Source of the DNA: Oscarella lobularis
Lineage: Eukaryota; Porifera; Homoscleromorpha; Homosclerophorida; Oscarellidae
Reading direction: 5' to 3'
Length of the DNA stretch: 64,000 bases
Assembly (NCBI RefSeq): GCF_947507565.1
Contig: NC_089175.1
Span: 3,771,733 to 3,835,732, forward strand
Part shown: in pieces, positions 1 through 12,162 of the stretch
Layout: every line of letters starts with the position of its first letter
Position numbering within the stretch: the stretch's first letter is position 1
Position numbers and translations under genes: made by a program
The notes under the pieces: model-generated
Told to the model about the DNA's origin: nothing
The model's input: the letters and a program-made list of their open reading frames with translations, nothing else
Database searches by the model: none

Positions 1-23
1 TCAAGCTCTCATCTTATTTGTAG

Positions 24-338
24 GACTAAGTGGCGGTGGTGCTGCAGGCATTGCGGTAGGCTGTGTGGCTCTCGTAGCTATACCTATCGCAGTTTTTGTT
101 TTTTGTTTAAAGTCAAAAAAGGGCGGCAAGGGTAAGCTTTTTGCACACATGGAAGTGGGGGTAGTTTTTGGACCGTTTTCTTTACATCTCAGAATCGTCG
201 AGGGCTTCTTCGCAAGATAACACTACAAAAGAAATGACCAAAGGCTCACTCTATGCAGAGGTGGTTACTATGAGCAAAGTCGCTTACGAACCAGTTCGGC
301 TGGCTTCCAGTTCTGCCTATCAGTCGAGCCAAAGGTAA
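24..338 (+). CDS. R0: 3' end of an Ig/FN3 membrane receptor (R9 type), 5' part outside window
   Basis: Two terminal exons are visible, 24-131 and 193-338, joined by a 61-base GT-AG intron. The first encodes a membrane helix (GLSGGGAAGIAVGCVALVAI...) followed by a basic stop-transfer stretch (LKSKKGGKG). The second encodes a short cytoplasmic tail ending at TAA 336-338. The tail holds GSLYAEV, which fits the ITIM pattern S-x-Y-x-x-V, and SSAYQSS. The exons match the last two exons of R9 (35620-35940) closely, so the missing upstream part is probably three Ig and two FN3 domains. An early TAA ends this copy four codons before the point where R9 stops. Role inferred: a type I surface receptor whose tail can be tyrosine phosphorylated. 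The ligand is unknown. Confidence 0.8.
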
Positions 339-935
339 AACTTCGAGCAGCTGATGCACTTCCCTGCACGCTTTGGCATTCAGCCGTCTTTAATAGTTCT
401 TTGCATTCTCCGCAGGGAGCCTGCAGCGAAGCATCTGTAGTTTAGAGAAAAGTAGTCAAAGCGCTTCCTCCTAGGCGGAAAGGGAAGAACGCACGGGCCT
501 CGTGTGTAGGTAGCAGGCTAGGAGAACGTTGATAATACAACAGTATCGAATGCAGGGCTCGACTTGACGGCTAAAGCAGCCTGAAGTGTAACGTAATTAG
601 AAAGTCCACTCAAGGCATTTACGTTACGAAAACATGTCCGTACTGAAAGGATTGGTTCAAACGTGGCCACATTCGCTCATACGGTTTTGTCTGCCAGTAG
701 CGGTAATTCCATTTGCGGGAAGTGCAAGAATGCATGTCACTTCAAGTTAGCGACGTCAGTGTCAACTCGGCGTCCTGAGAGACTGATGTTTCGCTGAATA
801 GCTCTGCAGGTTAGGCTAAAGTACTTAACAAATTAGCGTGCTTTTGTGACCGCACGACCTCGGTGCTTTCAGCGTCGCGGTTCAAGAATCTGCTCCGAAT
901 GGCATATATTTGAGATCGATCTCTCAGCTCTTCAG
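339..935. repeat. Duplicated 3' flank, matches 35941-36538
   Basis: This stretch has no convincing coding exon. It is a close copy of the sequence downstream of R9 (35941-36538), including the shared block around gagatcgatctctcagctct. The match continues the one over the R0/R9 exons, so 1-936 is one segmental duplication. It stops abruptly near 936-939, where the sequence switches to an R4-type tail exon. At the other copy the same point leads into the first exon of gene L1. Confidence 0.8.
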
Positions 936-1243
936 TGTAGTGGTTGCGTACTTCTGCTGTTGTCGAAAAAGAAAGAAAACGGGTAAAGTAGGCTGCATAT
1001 TGGCTTGCTATTCCATTCGCTATCTCTTTAGAAAACTTGACTCACGGTTCAAGGGCTGCTCCCGATGCAGCAGAAATGAAGCAAATGACAAGGTCGCCTA
1101 TTTACGATTCAAACCAAGGCACAGGCAAAGGTGGCGTCACGGCTCCAGTTTACGCAGACGTAACTCCCGTCAACGACAACAATCCTGTGTTACTTACAAC
1201 AACGAATCCCGCTTATCAAACAGCTGGTACAGGCAAGCAGTGA
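936..1243 (+). pseudogene. Loose membrane/tail exons of an R4-type receptor
   Basis: This holds the end of a membrane exon (about 936-982, ...FCCCRKRKKTG) and a full tail exon (1032-1243), separated by a 49-base intron. The tail carries SPIYDS, APVYADV and NPAYQT and ends in TGKQ-stop. It matches 14370-14676 of R4 almost base for base. No start codon, signal peptide or extracellular domain precedes it; the homology begins at the duplication breakpoint near 936. It is best read as a stranded 3' fragment. An alternative is that it serves as an alternative tail spliced onto R0, which transcript data would show. Confidence 0.75.
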
Positions 1244-1337
1244 TGCTGTTCAAGCGAACGCGTTTTAGTCTCAGGAATAGAGTACATGCTCTGAATTAAC
1301 TGCTGAAAGTTTTTCTTCTTCTGATTTTGCTTCTTTT

Positions 1338-1411
1338 TTAGTGGATGACTAAAAAGCAACGCTTTCGATCGCTTTCAAGTTAGACATACGGGCGCCACGA
1401 AGGCGAGTTTA
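1338..1411 (+). repeat. Recurrent spacer element, copy 1
   Basis: A spacer of about 75 bases with the core caacgctttcgctttcaagt (here slightly altered) and gggcgccac-aaggcgagttt lies between the tail exon of one receptor and the signal-peptide exon of the next. Related copies occur near 14770-14843, 16020-16087, 18483-18543 and 31645-31720. The repeated position suggests a shared promoter or 5' UTR segment, but no promoter motif can be proved by eye. Confidence 0.55.
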
Positions 1412-1515
1412 CGATGTGTGAGGCTTCTTGATTGACTGTAGACGTGCCCTCTCTTCTTGATTACAGTGCGAAAGCCACGACGGTCACGCGGTTTGTTGTT
1501 CTCAGACAAGAAAAC

Positions 1516-3372
1516 ATGCATTTCAACTTGAAGTTTGTGCTACAGCTTCTTGTGGTATGCCACCTAGGTAAACACGCAGGCTTGAGAGCGTTCTACAGAT
1601 GTACGAACAGCAAACTTTTTGCAGCCGACCCGTTGTTTTTCAAAGAGTGACAATCAGTCCGTCTGGAAATCTTCGGGCGAAGCAGGAAACACGTGTGTCA
1701 CTTCAAAGCGACGTTTCGCTTCTAGCGAGAAATCCACGGATCGTTTACAACAGAAAAGAGAGCGATATAATTCCTTCTGCTGTGTTCGGTACCTCAGTCA
1801 GGATTTCCATTCCACCATTTGAAGCAGTGGCAACGTATCTCTCCACCTATCTTCTTTTCAAATTTGATTTCATGCTGCTCTTTAAATACAACGATGCTTC
1901 TATTCGCATCGTTGCTTTTTAAGTGGCGCCTCAACAAAGGTGTACTCGCCTTTCCTTTATTTGACAGTCTTGTGGAAGTCTTGTGGAAGTCTTGTCATTG
2001 GCACGTGCACATGCATATATTTTAGAACTCTTTCTAGCGTCTCCGTGTTGCAACGTTTCTGGGTCTACAGTTAGGCAAAACGCGACAGACTCGTCAGCGC
2101 TACAACGTCTGAACGGTTCAGAAATCATTCGTGAACGAGGGAATCCTCCAGCGTTTATTTCTTGTGGACAATCCCCAACATCCGGCTGCAGAGGAATGGC
2201 GTCAGGAGAAGCCAATCAATTCTATAATATTAATCAGATTTCACGCGCATGCAATGGTGCAAAACTACCGGCTTAGGAGACGCGAATGATGCGCTATTGG
2301 ACATCACCACCACAACGTTTAATTTACTAGTTAGATGGACTTCTTTGATTTCCTGTAATAATTTATTAATTGGTTTGTAGGTCCTCCAGGAAGTCTGATA
2401 TGCACCTTTGATGGCTTGGCTAGACCATTAGCAATATTCAGCTGGAAAAATCCTGCAGACAATAGAGGATTCCAGTTGACTCATTACAGCTTGTCTGTCA
2501 ATGGAAGCTCCTTAGATTGGAAGCAAAACTATTCGTTACACCACAGCGTCCAGGTGAAAGATGGTGATCAGGAAACGGCACAACCGCAAAGAAATCTGCC
2601 ATCAGCCTGCCAACTACAATTTCTAACCTAATCTCAAACACAAACAATGTAGTTACGGTGGAAGCAGAAAATTCAGAAGGAGATCCTGAGAACTCGTCGA
2701 GTGTGGTAATGAGTACCACAGCGCTTGGTTAGTTCTGTATATTTCCATTCTCGACGTGAACTATCGTATCTGTACGTGTAGGCAGTCCTGATAGTGTAAG
2801 TCTCACCAACGACAGCGTGAAAGAAATCTCGTTGACGTCATTTACCTTGGAATTCCATTCTGTTGCAGACCCCGGCAGAGACAATGTTGCTGTAGCAACG
2901 TATCGAATCTACGTGGACAACTTGTCACGCGACTTTCCAGCTCAAACAGGCAATATCCAAAGAATTGTAATAGACGGTCTTACGACAGGGAGAGCATACG
3001 CAGTCCAAGCGACCGCAATCAATGAGATAGGCGAGGAAGTCCAATCGCAATAGCTACTGCAACGCCAAAAATTGATCAAGGGATATCATCTGGCGCATTA
3101 GCTGGAAGTGTCGTCGGCTCTCTTTTGGCTCTCTTTTGGCTGGAGTGCTGATTGGCATCGTTCTAACGTAGGTTGTCATGAATCGGCTGTCCAAAAGTCA
3201 GGCACCAGAAGAAAGCGCAGAAATGAAGGATTCTCGTTTGTACGCTGAGAGTTGTCGCAAGCCCGTTAGTCAGACAGTAACGGAGCCCGCAAACGAAGAT
3301 GCTGGCGACGTACGCGTTCATCAGCGAGAGCGTAAGAATCCTGCTTATGCCACTCCTGGAAGTGCCAGTTGA
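1516..3372 (+). pseudogene. Decayed R7-type Ig/Ig/FN3 receptor
   Basis: The signal-peptide exon (1516-1567, MHFNLKFVLQLLVVCHL), both Ig-like exons, the FN3 exons, the membrane segment and the tail (SRLYAES, NPAYAT, stop at 3372) can all be traced against R7 and R5. Lesions are numerous. A T is lost in the run before the first Ig domain, and two extra T's break Ig1 near 1918. The conserved WTVQ of Ig2 is damaged near 2164, and there is a frameshift near 2267. A deletion of about 240 bases fuses FN3-1 to FN3-2 at 2570 and removes an intron. A deletion near 3037 is followed by an in-frame TAG in the membrane segment (acgtaggtt at about 3168). It cannot make a full receptor. Confidence 0.85.
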
Positions 3373-3623
3373 CAGTGGTCCTGCGATTGTGCTTGTGATG
3401 TCTTATTGATCGTTTCACTCTCTTATTTCTTTAGTGCCTCGTAGGCCTAATTTCGTTCCTCAGCTTTTATTCCTACGCTCCAAAAAAGACGACTATGCTC
3501 GATTCTGCACGTATGTTCTCTCGCTGAAATGAAATAAAAAATCCTACGTCAACGAAGTCACATAGAAAGACCTAGCAAATGAGTTCATTGCAGCGCTGAA
3601 TTATTTGAACAGCTGCTGTCCAC

Positions 3624-5808
3624 TCAGTGAACACCAGCTGTCTGATAGGAAGCATTATCTGTCAGTGATGCTGCAGTGCTTTGGCTAATGGGAGCCACGT
3701 CGTCATACAGTGGAACGGTTGACTTCTTTCTTCCCGCGTTTAGATCATGTGTCGGTGACGCAGTCACCTTGGTCATTTCTATATTGGTTCCACGTTTAGA
3801 ATGGCTTTCTGAAGTTTCTGAGCAATCTAAGAAAGCGTTTGAAAGGTTTGCTCAATGCACACAAGTCTACCTTTGCTTCTGCTTCTTCTTGATTTCCAAA
3901 AGCAAATTGCGACGACAATAGGTATAAATGCTATAGCGACGCAAGCAACCGCAATAGCAACGATGATGCCAACACCCAATCCTTCACAAAAATTGAAAAC
4001 GAATAAAGAATTGTCAGTCTTACAACATACCGTCGCCTGCTTCTAGCGTTGTCACCAAAATAGCAATGCTGTTTTCTCCTTCGCCACCCAAATTGTTAAT
4101 GACCGTCACTGTCACATTGTACATTGTATTAGGCGTCAGATTGTCAATCAAAATCGTCTGCATTTCTTCGTCTTGGGATACGAATTCTCTTCTTTGATCA
4201 TTGATGAACACCTTGCACTTTAATACGTATGCATTGTCTCTGCCAGCATCTTGAACAGATCTGAACACCAATGTAAAAGAAGTAGCAGTAATATCTTTCA
4301 CGTTGTCTTTAGTGAGACTGACACTGCCAGGTTGACCTACACCGGAGCATCATTTGTCATCATTACTGTATCAGATAGAACTGACCAGGTGGATTGGTGC
4401 TCATCACGACAGCTGACGAATTTTCAAGCATCCCTTCTGAATTTTCTGCTTCCACAACAATAACGTACGTTGTGTTTGGTACCAGACCCGTTATTTCAGT
4501 TGGGAGACTCTTTGATGCTTGGCCTTTACTTAGGCCATTTTCTGAATAGTATACACTGTAATTTCTGCTGGCCAATTCAGTGGTTGAGCATGCCACTGTA
4601 ATTGAAGTTCGTGATGCTGCATTCTGAGCTGGCATGATGCAGCCTCCTGAAACGATAAATATAATAAGCGTAATAACTGTAATTTATTCACATACTAGCA
4701 GGAACGGCTACGCGTATTCCACAAGAAGGTCCTGGTCCAAGATCGTTTTGAGCTGAAACACTAAACTCCACTGCTGCACCGTCTTCAACAGAAGTAGTAG
4801 CCGTCAAGGTAGATACTGCTATCGTTATGTGGCTACTACTGACAAATACATTGTAAGTAGTAAATGGTAATCCCCCTGTATCGCTAGGCTCTCTCCAACT
4901 GAATACTGCCAACGGCCTCCTCAAGCCATCATACTTGCATATTGGGCGTCCTGGGGGACCTACACAGTACAATCACAGTACATCACCGTACATCCTAATG
5001 CTTTACTTTTAATTATCAAATCAAATGATTGTCTCGTGATTGGCAATCGTCTGTCGCCTGTATCTGCTACACAGGTTATTGTCACACTGTTGCATTCTCG
5101 CAAAATTGGACTTATGGTGTAGAATTGATTTGCGTCTCCTGATTCCACACCAGTGCAGCCGGTTGGCGTTGAAGACAATACAGTCCAAGTAATGGTTGCT
5201 GGAGGATATCCACGATCACGAACGATACGTGAACAATTTAAATGAAGTACTGATGACTGATCAACTGTGGTTCGCTCAATTAGAGATCCAGAAACATTGC
5301 AACATGGGGGTGCTGCAAATGAAAAGAGATACAGAACAACACGATTAGCACAGTAAGACTTACACAGAACTCTTAGCAGTAGGGCATTTGACACGGTAAT
5401 GTTACCACTTGTAGTGTCTCGAAATTGACAACGAAGAGAAGAACCATTGTAATTGGTAGTCAGATCAAAAGTCAATCGAAAAGTAACAACTGAATTCTGA
5501 ACTCCAAGATTTTTCGCTTTTCCGACGAATTGCCCTCCTCCTTCAATGCTGATAGAAATAGGCGTAGTGGCTCCGTTTATAACATCAAAAGGGCCACTCG
5601 CAGTTTGATCATAAAGCACTCGCGTTGATCCAATGACAGCAGGAGAAATGCAATCGACCGTTTGTTCAGTTTTGACAACGCCCGTGAGTGTTCCCCTAGG
5701 ATTGATCGTTACAGCTCCATCAGACGACAATGAAACCGCCCAAAGCACTCCAAGACCGATGATTAGTCTGCCAGGCAGACCGTGACCCATGCTATCTCGT
5801 TGACCCAT
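3624..5808 (-). CDS. R1: Ig-Ig-FN3x3 type I membrane receptor
   Basis: Seven exons are read on the minus strand: 5808-5364, 5312-5007, 4959-4696, 4646-4386, 4336-4031, 3981-3871 and 3817-3624. All joints are phase 1 and the sum is 1887 bases (628 aa). The product has a signal peptide (start at 5808, or at the internal Met six codons on), then an Ig-like domain with canonical cysteines (TVDC and SLRC). An Ig-like domain starting PPCCNVS follows, then three FN3 domains with WxxP and NxxGE-type motifs. The membrane helix is VGIIVAIAVACVAIAFIPIV. The tail holds VPLYDDV and NASYQTAG. The N-terminal half is closest to R3, while the tail resembles R2/R6, so it looks chimeric. Its ligand is unknown; it is an intact candidate recognition receptor. 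Confidence 0.85.
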
Positions 5809-5812
5809 GCTA

Positions 5813-5955
5813 CCTTTTTCCTAGTCTGGAGGCCACACCCTTCGCTCGGGAGGAGGAAGGGTTAGGGTTAGGTCACGTGCAAGGGTCAGGTGACCTGACT
5901 ACCTTTTTCCCCTGTAGGTTATCCGGGAGATGGGTCAACGAGATAATCCAGAGTT
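5813..5955. other. Spacer with inverted copies of the R1 start region
   Basis: The strings acctttttcc and gggtcaacgagata occur in one orientation at the R1 start (about 5785-5820, reversed) and again near 5900-5945. They form imperfect inverted arms around a short segment containing gggttagggttagg. It looks like a duplication or inversion scar. No gene is seen. Confidence 0.4.
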
Positions 5956-5961
5956 CTGATG

Positions 5962-7525
5962 TACGAACAGCAAACTTTGCAGGGCATCCGATTCATTGTT
6001 TTTCAAAGACTGACAATCAATCCGACAGGACCTTTCAAGAAACACAGGTGTCACTTCGAGGCGACGTTTGGCTCCTACTGAAACGAGAAGTCCAGTGTGA
6101 CCACTGATCGTTTAGCGTCTCTGTGTTGCACCGTTTCTGGGCTACAGCATTCATTTCTTGGACAGTTTAATCCCCAACATCCGGCTGCAGAGAAATGCCG
6201 TGAGAAGAAGTCAAACATTTGATCAGATTTCACGGTCATGCAATGGTTCAAAAATCACCTGCGTGGCAGACATGAATGATGCACTATTGGACAACATCAC
6301 CACCACTACGTTTAAGTTAAAAGTACAAGCAAAGATGGACTTTTTATAGGCTGTATTTAATTAATTGGCTTGTAGGTCCGCCAGGAAGTCTGATCTATGG
6401 TCTGATATACAGGTATGATGGCTTGGCTAGACCATTGGCAATATTCAGCTGGAAGAAGCCTGCCGATAGTGGAGGATTTCACGTGGCTCGTTATAGCTTG
6501 TCTGTCCACGGAAGCCGGAAGCAAAATCGGAAACAAAACAGTTCGTTCAACTACAGCGTTCAGGTAAAAGATGGTGATCAAATATATTTCAGTGCTTGAG
6601 CTGTGAATATTCTCGGATCTGGAAGTTCATGTAAAATACGTAAACTACTCCGACCAGTAAGTGAGTAATTAGACGATAGAACTTGCGGCATTGTAGGAAG
6701 CTGCATCTCACCAAGTGCAGCATGTTGAACGTTGATTACAGTCGATTGTCCATCAAAAGCAGTGGATAGAAGCGCGTTCATTGTATGCTATTCAGGAAAC
6801 GGCACAACCTCAAACAAATTTTCCATTAGTCTACCAACTACAATTTCTAACCTAATCTCAAACACGAAGTATGTAGTTACGGTGGAAGCAGACAATTCGG
6901 AAGGAAATCCTGAGAACTCGTCAAGTGTGGTACCGCAGCGCCTGGTTAGTTTTGTATATTTTCATTCTCGACGTGAACTATCGTATCTGTACGGGTAGGC
7001 AGAAATCTCGTTGACGTCATTCACCTTGGAATTCCATTCTGTTGCAGACTCCGGCAGAGACAATGTTGCTGTAGCAACCTATCGAATCTATGTGGACAAC
7101 TTGCCACGCGACTTTCCAGCTCAAGCAAGCAATATCCAAAGAATTATAATAGACGGTCTTAAGCATACGCAGTCCAAGCGACCGCAATCAATGAGGAAGG
7201 CCACAAAAGTCCTCCGATTGCAATCGCTACTGCAACGCCAAAAATTGATCAAGGGATATCATCTGGCGCATTAGCTGGAAGTGTCGTCGGTTCTCTTTTG
7301 GCTGGAGTGCTGATTGGCATCATTCTAACGTACGTTGTCATGAATCGACTGGCTAAAAGTCAGGCACCAGAAGAAAGCGTAGAAATGAAGGATTCTCGTT
7401 TGTACGCTGAGAGTCGCCGCAAGCCCGCTAGTCAGACAGCAACAGAGCCCGCGTACGAAGATGCTGGCGACGTACGCGTTCATCAGCGAGAGCGTATGCC
7501 ACCCCTGGAAGTGCCAATTGAGTGA
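5962..7525 (+). pseudogene. Decayed R7-type receptor copy
   Basis: Traces of Ig1 (5990-6090) run almost directly into Ig2 (6115-6330) with most of both domains lost. FN3-1 (6376-6650) is frameshifted. FN3-2 (6698-6945), a 5'-shortened FN3-3 (7002-7230), the membrane segment (7265-7345) and the tail (7380-7525) can still be aligned with R7. The tail keeps SRLYAES and EPAYEDAG, but a 13-base deletion near 7496 removes the NPAY motif and shifts the last residues. It has no usable signal peptide. It is clearly non-functional. Confidence 0.85.
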
Positions 7526-7776
7526 GTGGTCCTTCGATTTGTGCTTGTGATGTAATTCTTATCAATCGTTTCAATCTCTTTATTTCTTTAGCGCCCCGTA
7601 GACTTATTTCATTCCTTAGTTTTTATTTCTACTCGTAGGCTTTAAAAGACGACTATGCTCGATTCTTATTGTACGTATGTTAGCTGACATGAAACAAGAA
7701 TCCTACTTACGTCACATAGAAAGACCTAGCAAATGCATTCATTCTAGCGCTGAATTCTCAAACAGCTGCTATCCAC

Positions 7777-9948
7777 TCAGTGAACACCAACGACCTCATA
7801 GGAAGGATTATCTGTCATTAGTGATGATGCAGTGCTTTGGATGACGGGAGCGTGAACTGCCGCAGAAGCTTGACCTGTAGCTCTGCTTGGTTCCGAATCA
7901 TAAATTGGTGACTTCGTTACTCGCGTCATTTCGGTGTCAGGAGACTTCGGTGGCTTTGTTTCTACGGAGAGACGAGAGTTCTGTCTTTTTCTAAAAGATC
8001 TTATACCAAGCTACCTTGGGGCGTTGAGCGAGAGTGTCTCAGTAGGCAGTAACAAAGCAACGCTATCATAGCAAGAACTACTATTCCACCAACTACAATT
8101 CCCGCTATAGCTCCAGAACTCAATCCTAGATCATCAATTACTAATGCTAATGAAGCATTACATCACTCAGCATACCTCCTTTCTTTTCTTCTTCTAATGT
8201 AGTGACAGTGATTGACGCGCTTTCTTCGCTCTCCTCGCCCAAACTGTTGATAACCAACACCTTTACAGTATATGTTGTAGATGGTGACAGTTTGTCTATC
8301 AAAAACGCTTGCGTTTCTCCGCTCTGCGCCTTCAGATCTCTCTGATCGCCGTTCAAGAAAACCCGATAAATTGACACTGAAGCATTGTCTCTGGCAGAAT
8401 CCACAACTGTAATGAACGTCAATATGAAAGACGTTGACGTGATGTGTGCATTGCCATTGCCAGAAATAATAGGACTACCGGGAACACCTGGAAAATGATG
8501 ACCATAGAGCACACAACTATTTAGTCTGTCGTAAACCAACCAGGTTTATGAGTTCTCATTGAAACAACGGTTGAGTTTTCACGAGTTCCTTCTGAATTTC
8601 TTGCTTCCACAACAATGTCATAGGCGGTGTCTTCTGCTAGGTTGGAAATAGTGATTGGAAAGCTGTTTTGAGACTGTGAAGCTTTTTGCATTCCATTCCG
8701 CGTGTAATACACTATGTATCCACCGTCACTATCAAAATCTGTCTCTGTTTGGCAGTCAATGGTCAACTCGCTTCGTGATCCTGCACTTCTAAACGGTTTG
8801 ATACACTTTCCTAAATAAGAAACAAAAGCGTTTGCATTTGCCACATAAATATGATCTCTCACTCGTTGGAACAGTTTTGTCCACCTGACAAGCTTCTCCA
8901 GGTCCAAGAGTGTTCACTGCTGAAACTCTGAATACTAAAATATCACTGTCATTCACAACATGGTCAGATCTCAGTGGACGTCCAAGCGTCCAAGTAATCA
9001 ATGGCTGGGTCACTCCACTGATAGACAGAGATAGATCATAGTCAGTGATAGGAAAGCCACCGTCATCTCTAGGCATTTCCCAACTGAACAATGCACGTGG
9101 TCTCCTCAAACCGTCATAGCTACACTGCACCATTTCTGGTTGACCTACATACATTTTTGAGAGTATTAAATGCACTTAATTAAAGGGCTTTTACTTACTA
9201 TTTATAGTCAGAGCAAACGTCTTCATCGTTGTATCTAGACGAGGCCCCTTTGTGTCTGCAACACAAGTGATTTGCGCATTATTGCACTGTCGTGTGACTG
9301 GATTGAGATCGTAGAATTGATGGGCATCTCCGGACTCAGTGCCAGCGCAACCAACTGACGATTTTGTCCAACTGACATTTGCTGGTGGATTTCCCCGATG
9401 ACTGATAATTTCCTCGCAGCTCAGAGGAGGAAGACGACTTGTAGTGTTGTGAACAATATGACTCAAGTTCAGGACACTGCAGCAAGGAGACGCTACAAAT
9501 AGGCAAACTAAATGTACACAGATTCATCTACTCTGCCTCTAGACGTACACAAGACGACCAGTGTGAGAGGTCCGGATTCAGTAATGCTGTTATCCGAGGC
9601 CTCAAAACGACATCGCAGAGATGCTCCATTGTAATCGGACTGGAGGGTGAATTTCAACCGAAACGATATCGTTCGAACACCTTGAACAGTCGAAAGTCCA
9701 AGCCCTACGGCCGTTCCTTTGAACGGAGAAACAGCAATCTGCGAAACACGTCCAGACGCAGTAATAACGGCTGCTGTGGATGGGCGACTGTTGTAGAGAA
9801 TGGTCGCTGATCCAGAGGCGTCTGGAAAGCTGCAATTAATTGTGTGATTCTCGCCATCAAGACCCGTTAGACTTCCAGGCGGACTAATCGTCGCTCCATC
9901 ACATAAACAGACGAGAATCCAAAAACAGACTCCTTTCATTGCCCGCAT
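7777..9948 (-). CDS. R2: Ig-Ig-FN3x3 membrane receptor with frameshifted tail
   Basis: Minus-strand exons are 9948-9549, 9492-9199, 9144-8863, 8810-8541, 8487-8176, 8125-8015 and 7990-7777. The signal peptide (MRAMKGVCFWILVCLC), Ig1 with cysteines in TINC and SLRC, Ig2 (SPCC..., NCxxAQITC), three FN3 domains and a membrane helix (GIVVGGIVVLAMIALLCYCLL) are intact. The exon sum is one base short of a multiple of three. In the tail exon, aaaaagacagaactct lacks a base present in R6, so translation stops nine codons in. The lost frame still reads SPIYDS and NPSYEVV. So the gene may make a receptor with almost no cytoplasmic tail, or be a recent pseudogene, or use an alternative splice. Close paralog of R6. 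Confidence 0.75.
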
Positions 9949-10059
9949 GCGCAGACATCAGTTCGCGTCCACCACTTCCACGTTACAAAGTTAGATTTGC
10001 TCAGGATGGGTGCCTCTGTCCTAAAATGTTTCTGTCACAAGCATCTGTGACATACAGGA

Positions 10060-12162
10060 ATGTCTCTTCCCAGTGCAATATTTTTGTTCTGTAAGGCAGT
10101 GCGATGTTCTATGTCTAACTCCTCTTTTTACTGCTCTTTCTGGTAGCTCTTGCATCTTACTCGTGTTATGGGGCTGTAACGATCAGTCCTAGCAGGTCTC
10201 TCGCCGCCGTTGCTCGAACTCAACAAACGATTCGTTGCAGTTTCCCTGCTGTTCTTGGATCAGCACGAGTGCTTTATAATCAATTTCGTAGCGTTGTGAT
10301 CGAGGCTGGATTAGGACTCTTCACCCCAATTTCTATCAGTATTGGCGGAGGAGAGAAATTTGACGGAATAGCGGAAGGTCTTGGAATTCAAAACTTGATT
10401 GCTTCGTTTCAATTGGCATTTAATGCGACTTCTAATTACAATGGTTCTTCTCTTCGTTGTCAATTTCTAGACTCTGCAACTCGTAACATTACCACATCAA
10501 ATTCCCTTTTGTTACGAGTTCTGTGTAAGCCGTAATAATTTAACGTTGACGAGCTGTATCTGTCTTCTTTTTCATAGCACCTCCGTGTTGCAATGTTTCT
10601 GGGCCTCCGATCAAGCGAACCACAATCGATCAACCATCTGTACTGCAACTGAACTGTTCAGGCATTATTGATCAGAGAGGATATCCTCCAGCAATCATTA
10701 CGTGGACTCTGTCGTCTCCAACATCATCCAACTGCGATGGAGTACAATCAGGAAATGCAAATCAATTGTACACTATCAGTCCAATCTCTCGGAATTGTAC
10801 GAATGTGACAATCACCTGTGTGGCGGATACAGGTGACAGTCGATTGTCAATTACGAGGCAATCATTCGATTTAATAATTAGAAGTAAAGGCAATATCGTA
10901 CGTAGACATACTCGGATGTATTGAGACAAATTTATAGGTCCACCTGGAAACCCAGTATGCATTTATGACCTAAATAGACCATTAGCAGTGTTCAGTTGGT
11001 CAGAGCCCAAAGACAGTGGAGGATTTCCGGTGACTGATTACAGTTTGTATATTAATGGAAGCTACTCAGAGTGGAAAGAAGGCAGTTCGTTGAACTACAG
11101 CATGCAGGTAAAGGATGGCAATCAAGTTGAGTTCAGAGTTTCGGCAGTGAATCTTCTTGGATCTGGATCTTCATGTAAAGTAGGCGGAACTATTCCAACC
11201 AGTGAGTATGTAACGTAAACTTCAGAGATTGTTTTCCAGCATTCTCTTTACAGGAAGCTGCATCTTACCCACTCAAAGTGCCGCATCACGAAGTTCAATC
11301 ACAATAAATTGTTCATCAAGTGCCTATATTGCTAGAAATGTATACGTCGTTTACTATTCAGGAAACGGTACAAACGCAATGATGTCGGCAATGAGCCTAC
11401 CAGTCACAATTTCTAACCTAATTCCTGACACAAAATACGTAGTTACGGTAGAAGCGGAAAATTCGGCAGGATATCGTGAAAACTCAACTGGTGTGGCGAT
11501 GAGAACCAAAGCGCCTGGTTAGTTTGTTTTCATTTGTGAACAGATAACCGTATCTGCTGTATATAGGTTTTCCGGATCGTGTAAGTCTCACCAACAGCAA
11601 TGTGAAAGAAATGTCATCTACCTCTTTTACCTTAGAATTCTTGTCTGTAACAGACTCCGGCAAAGACAATGTTGCTGTAACAAAATATCGAATCTACATA
11701 GACAACTCGTCACGCAACTTCGAAGCTCAAGCAGGAAATACCCAAAGATTTGTGATAGATGGCCTTATAACAGGGAAAGCATACGTAGTCCAAGTGGCTG
11801 CAGTTAATGAAATAGGCGAAGAAGGCGAGAAAAGTTTTCCAATTGCAGTAGCAAAGTGTGAGGAGGGAGTATCATCTGGAGCGTTGGCTGGGTCTGTCAT
11901 TGGCTCTCTCTTGATGGGAGCTGCGATTGGTGTTGTTGTAACCTACGTTGTCACAAGGCGTCTGACGAAAAATCAGACACAACAAGAAAGCGTAGAAATG
12001 AAAGATTCTCGTCTGTATGCTGAGAGTCATCGCAAGGGTCCACCAAAGACCGACGACATTCAGATGGCAACAGAGCCCGCGTATGAAGATGCTGGCGAAC
12101 TACGCGTTTCACAGCGAGAGCATAAGAATCCTGCTTATGCCACTTCTGGAAGCGCCAATTGA
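10060..12162 (+). CDS. R3: Ig-Ig-FN3x3 membrane receptor with three tail tyrosine motifs
   Basis: Exons are 10060-10090, 10147-10524, 10578-10883, 10938-11201, 11254-11517 and 11567-12162. All introns are phase 1 and the total is 1839 bases (612 aa). The start is placed at 10060 because MSLPSAIFLF then splices to SLASYSCYG and forms a signal peptide; the in-frame ATG at 10103 is followed at once by a stop. Ig1 has both canonical cysteines (TIRC, SLRC). Ig2 begins PPCCNVS. The last exon holds FN3-3, the membrane helix (LAGSVIGSLLMGAAIGVVV) and the tail in one piece, as in R7. The tail motifs are SRLYAES, EPAYEDAG and NPAYAT (NPxY). The N-terminal half matches R1 and the C-terminal half matches R7, so it looks like a domain-shuffled gene. 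Expected at the cell surface; ligand unknown. Confidence 0.88.

Noticed and set aside
5851-5870. gggttagggttagg as a telomere remnant
   Set aside because: Only two units, in a spacer that already shows small inversions; too short to claim an interstitial telomere.
10103-10146. In-frame ATG for R3 (MFYV)
   Set aside because: Followed by TAA after four codons. Splicing 10090 to 10147 gives a signal peptide without a stop.
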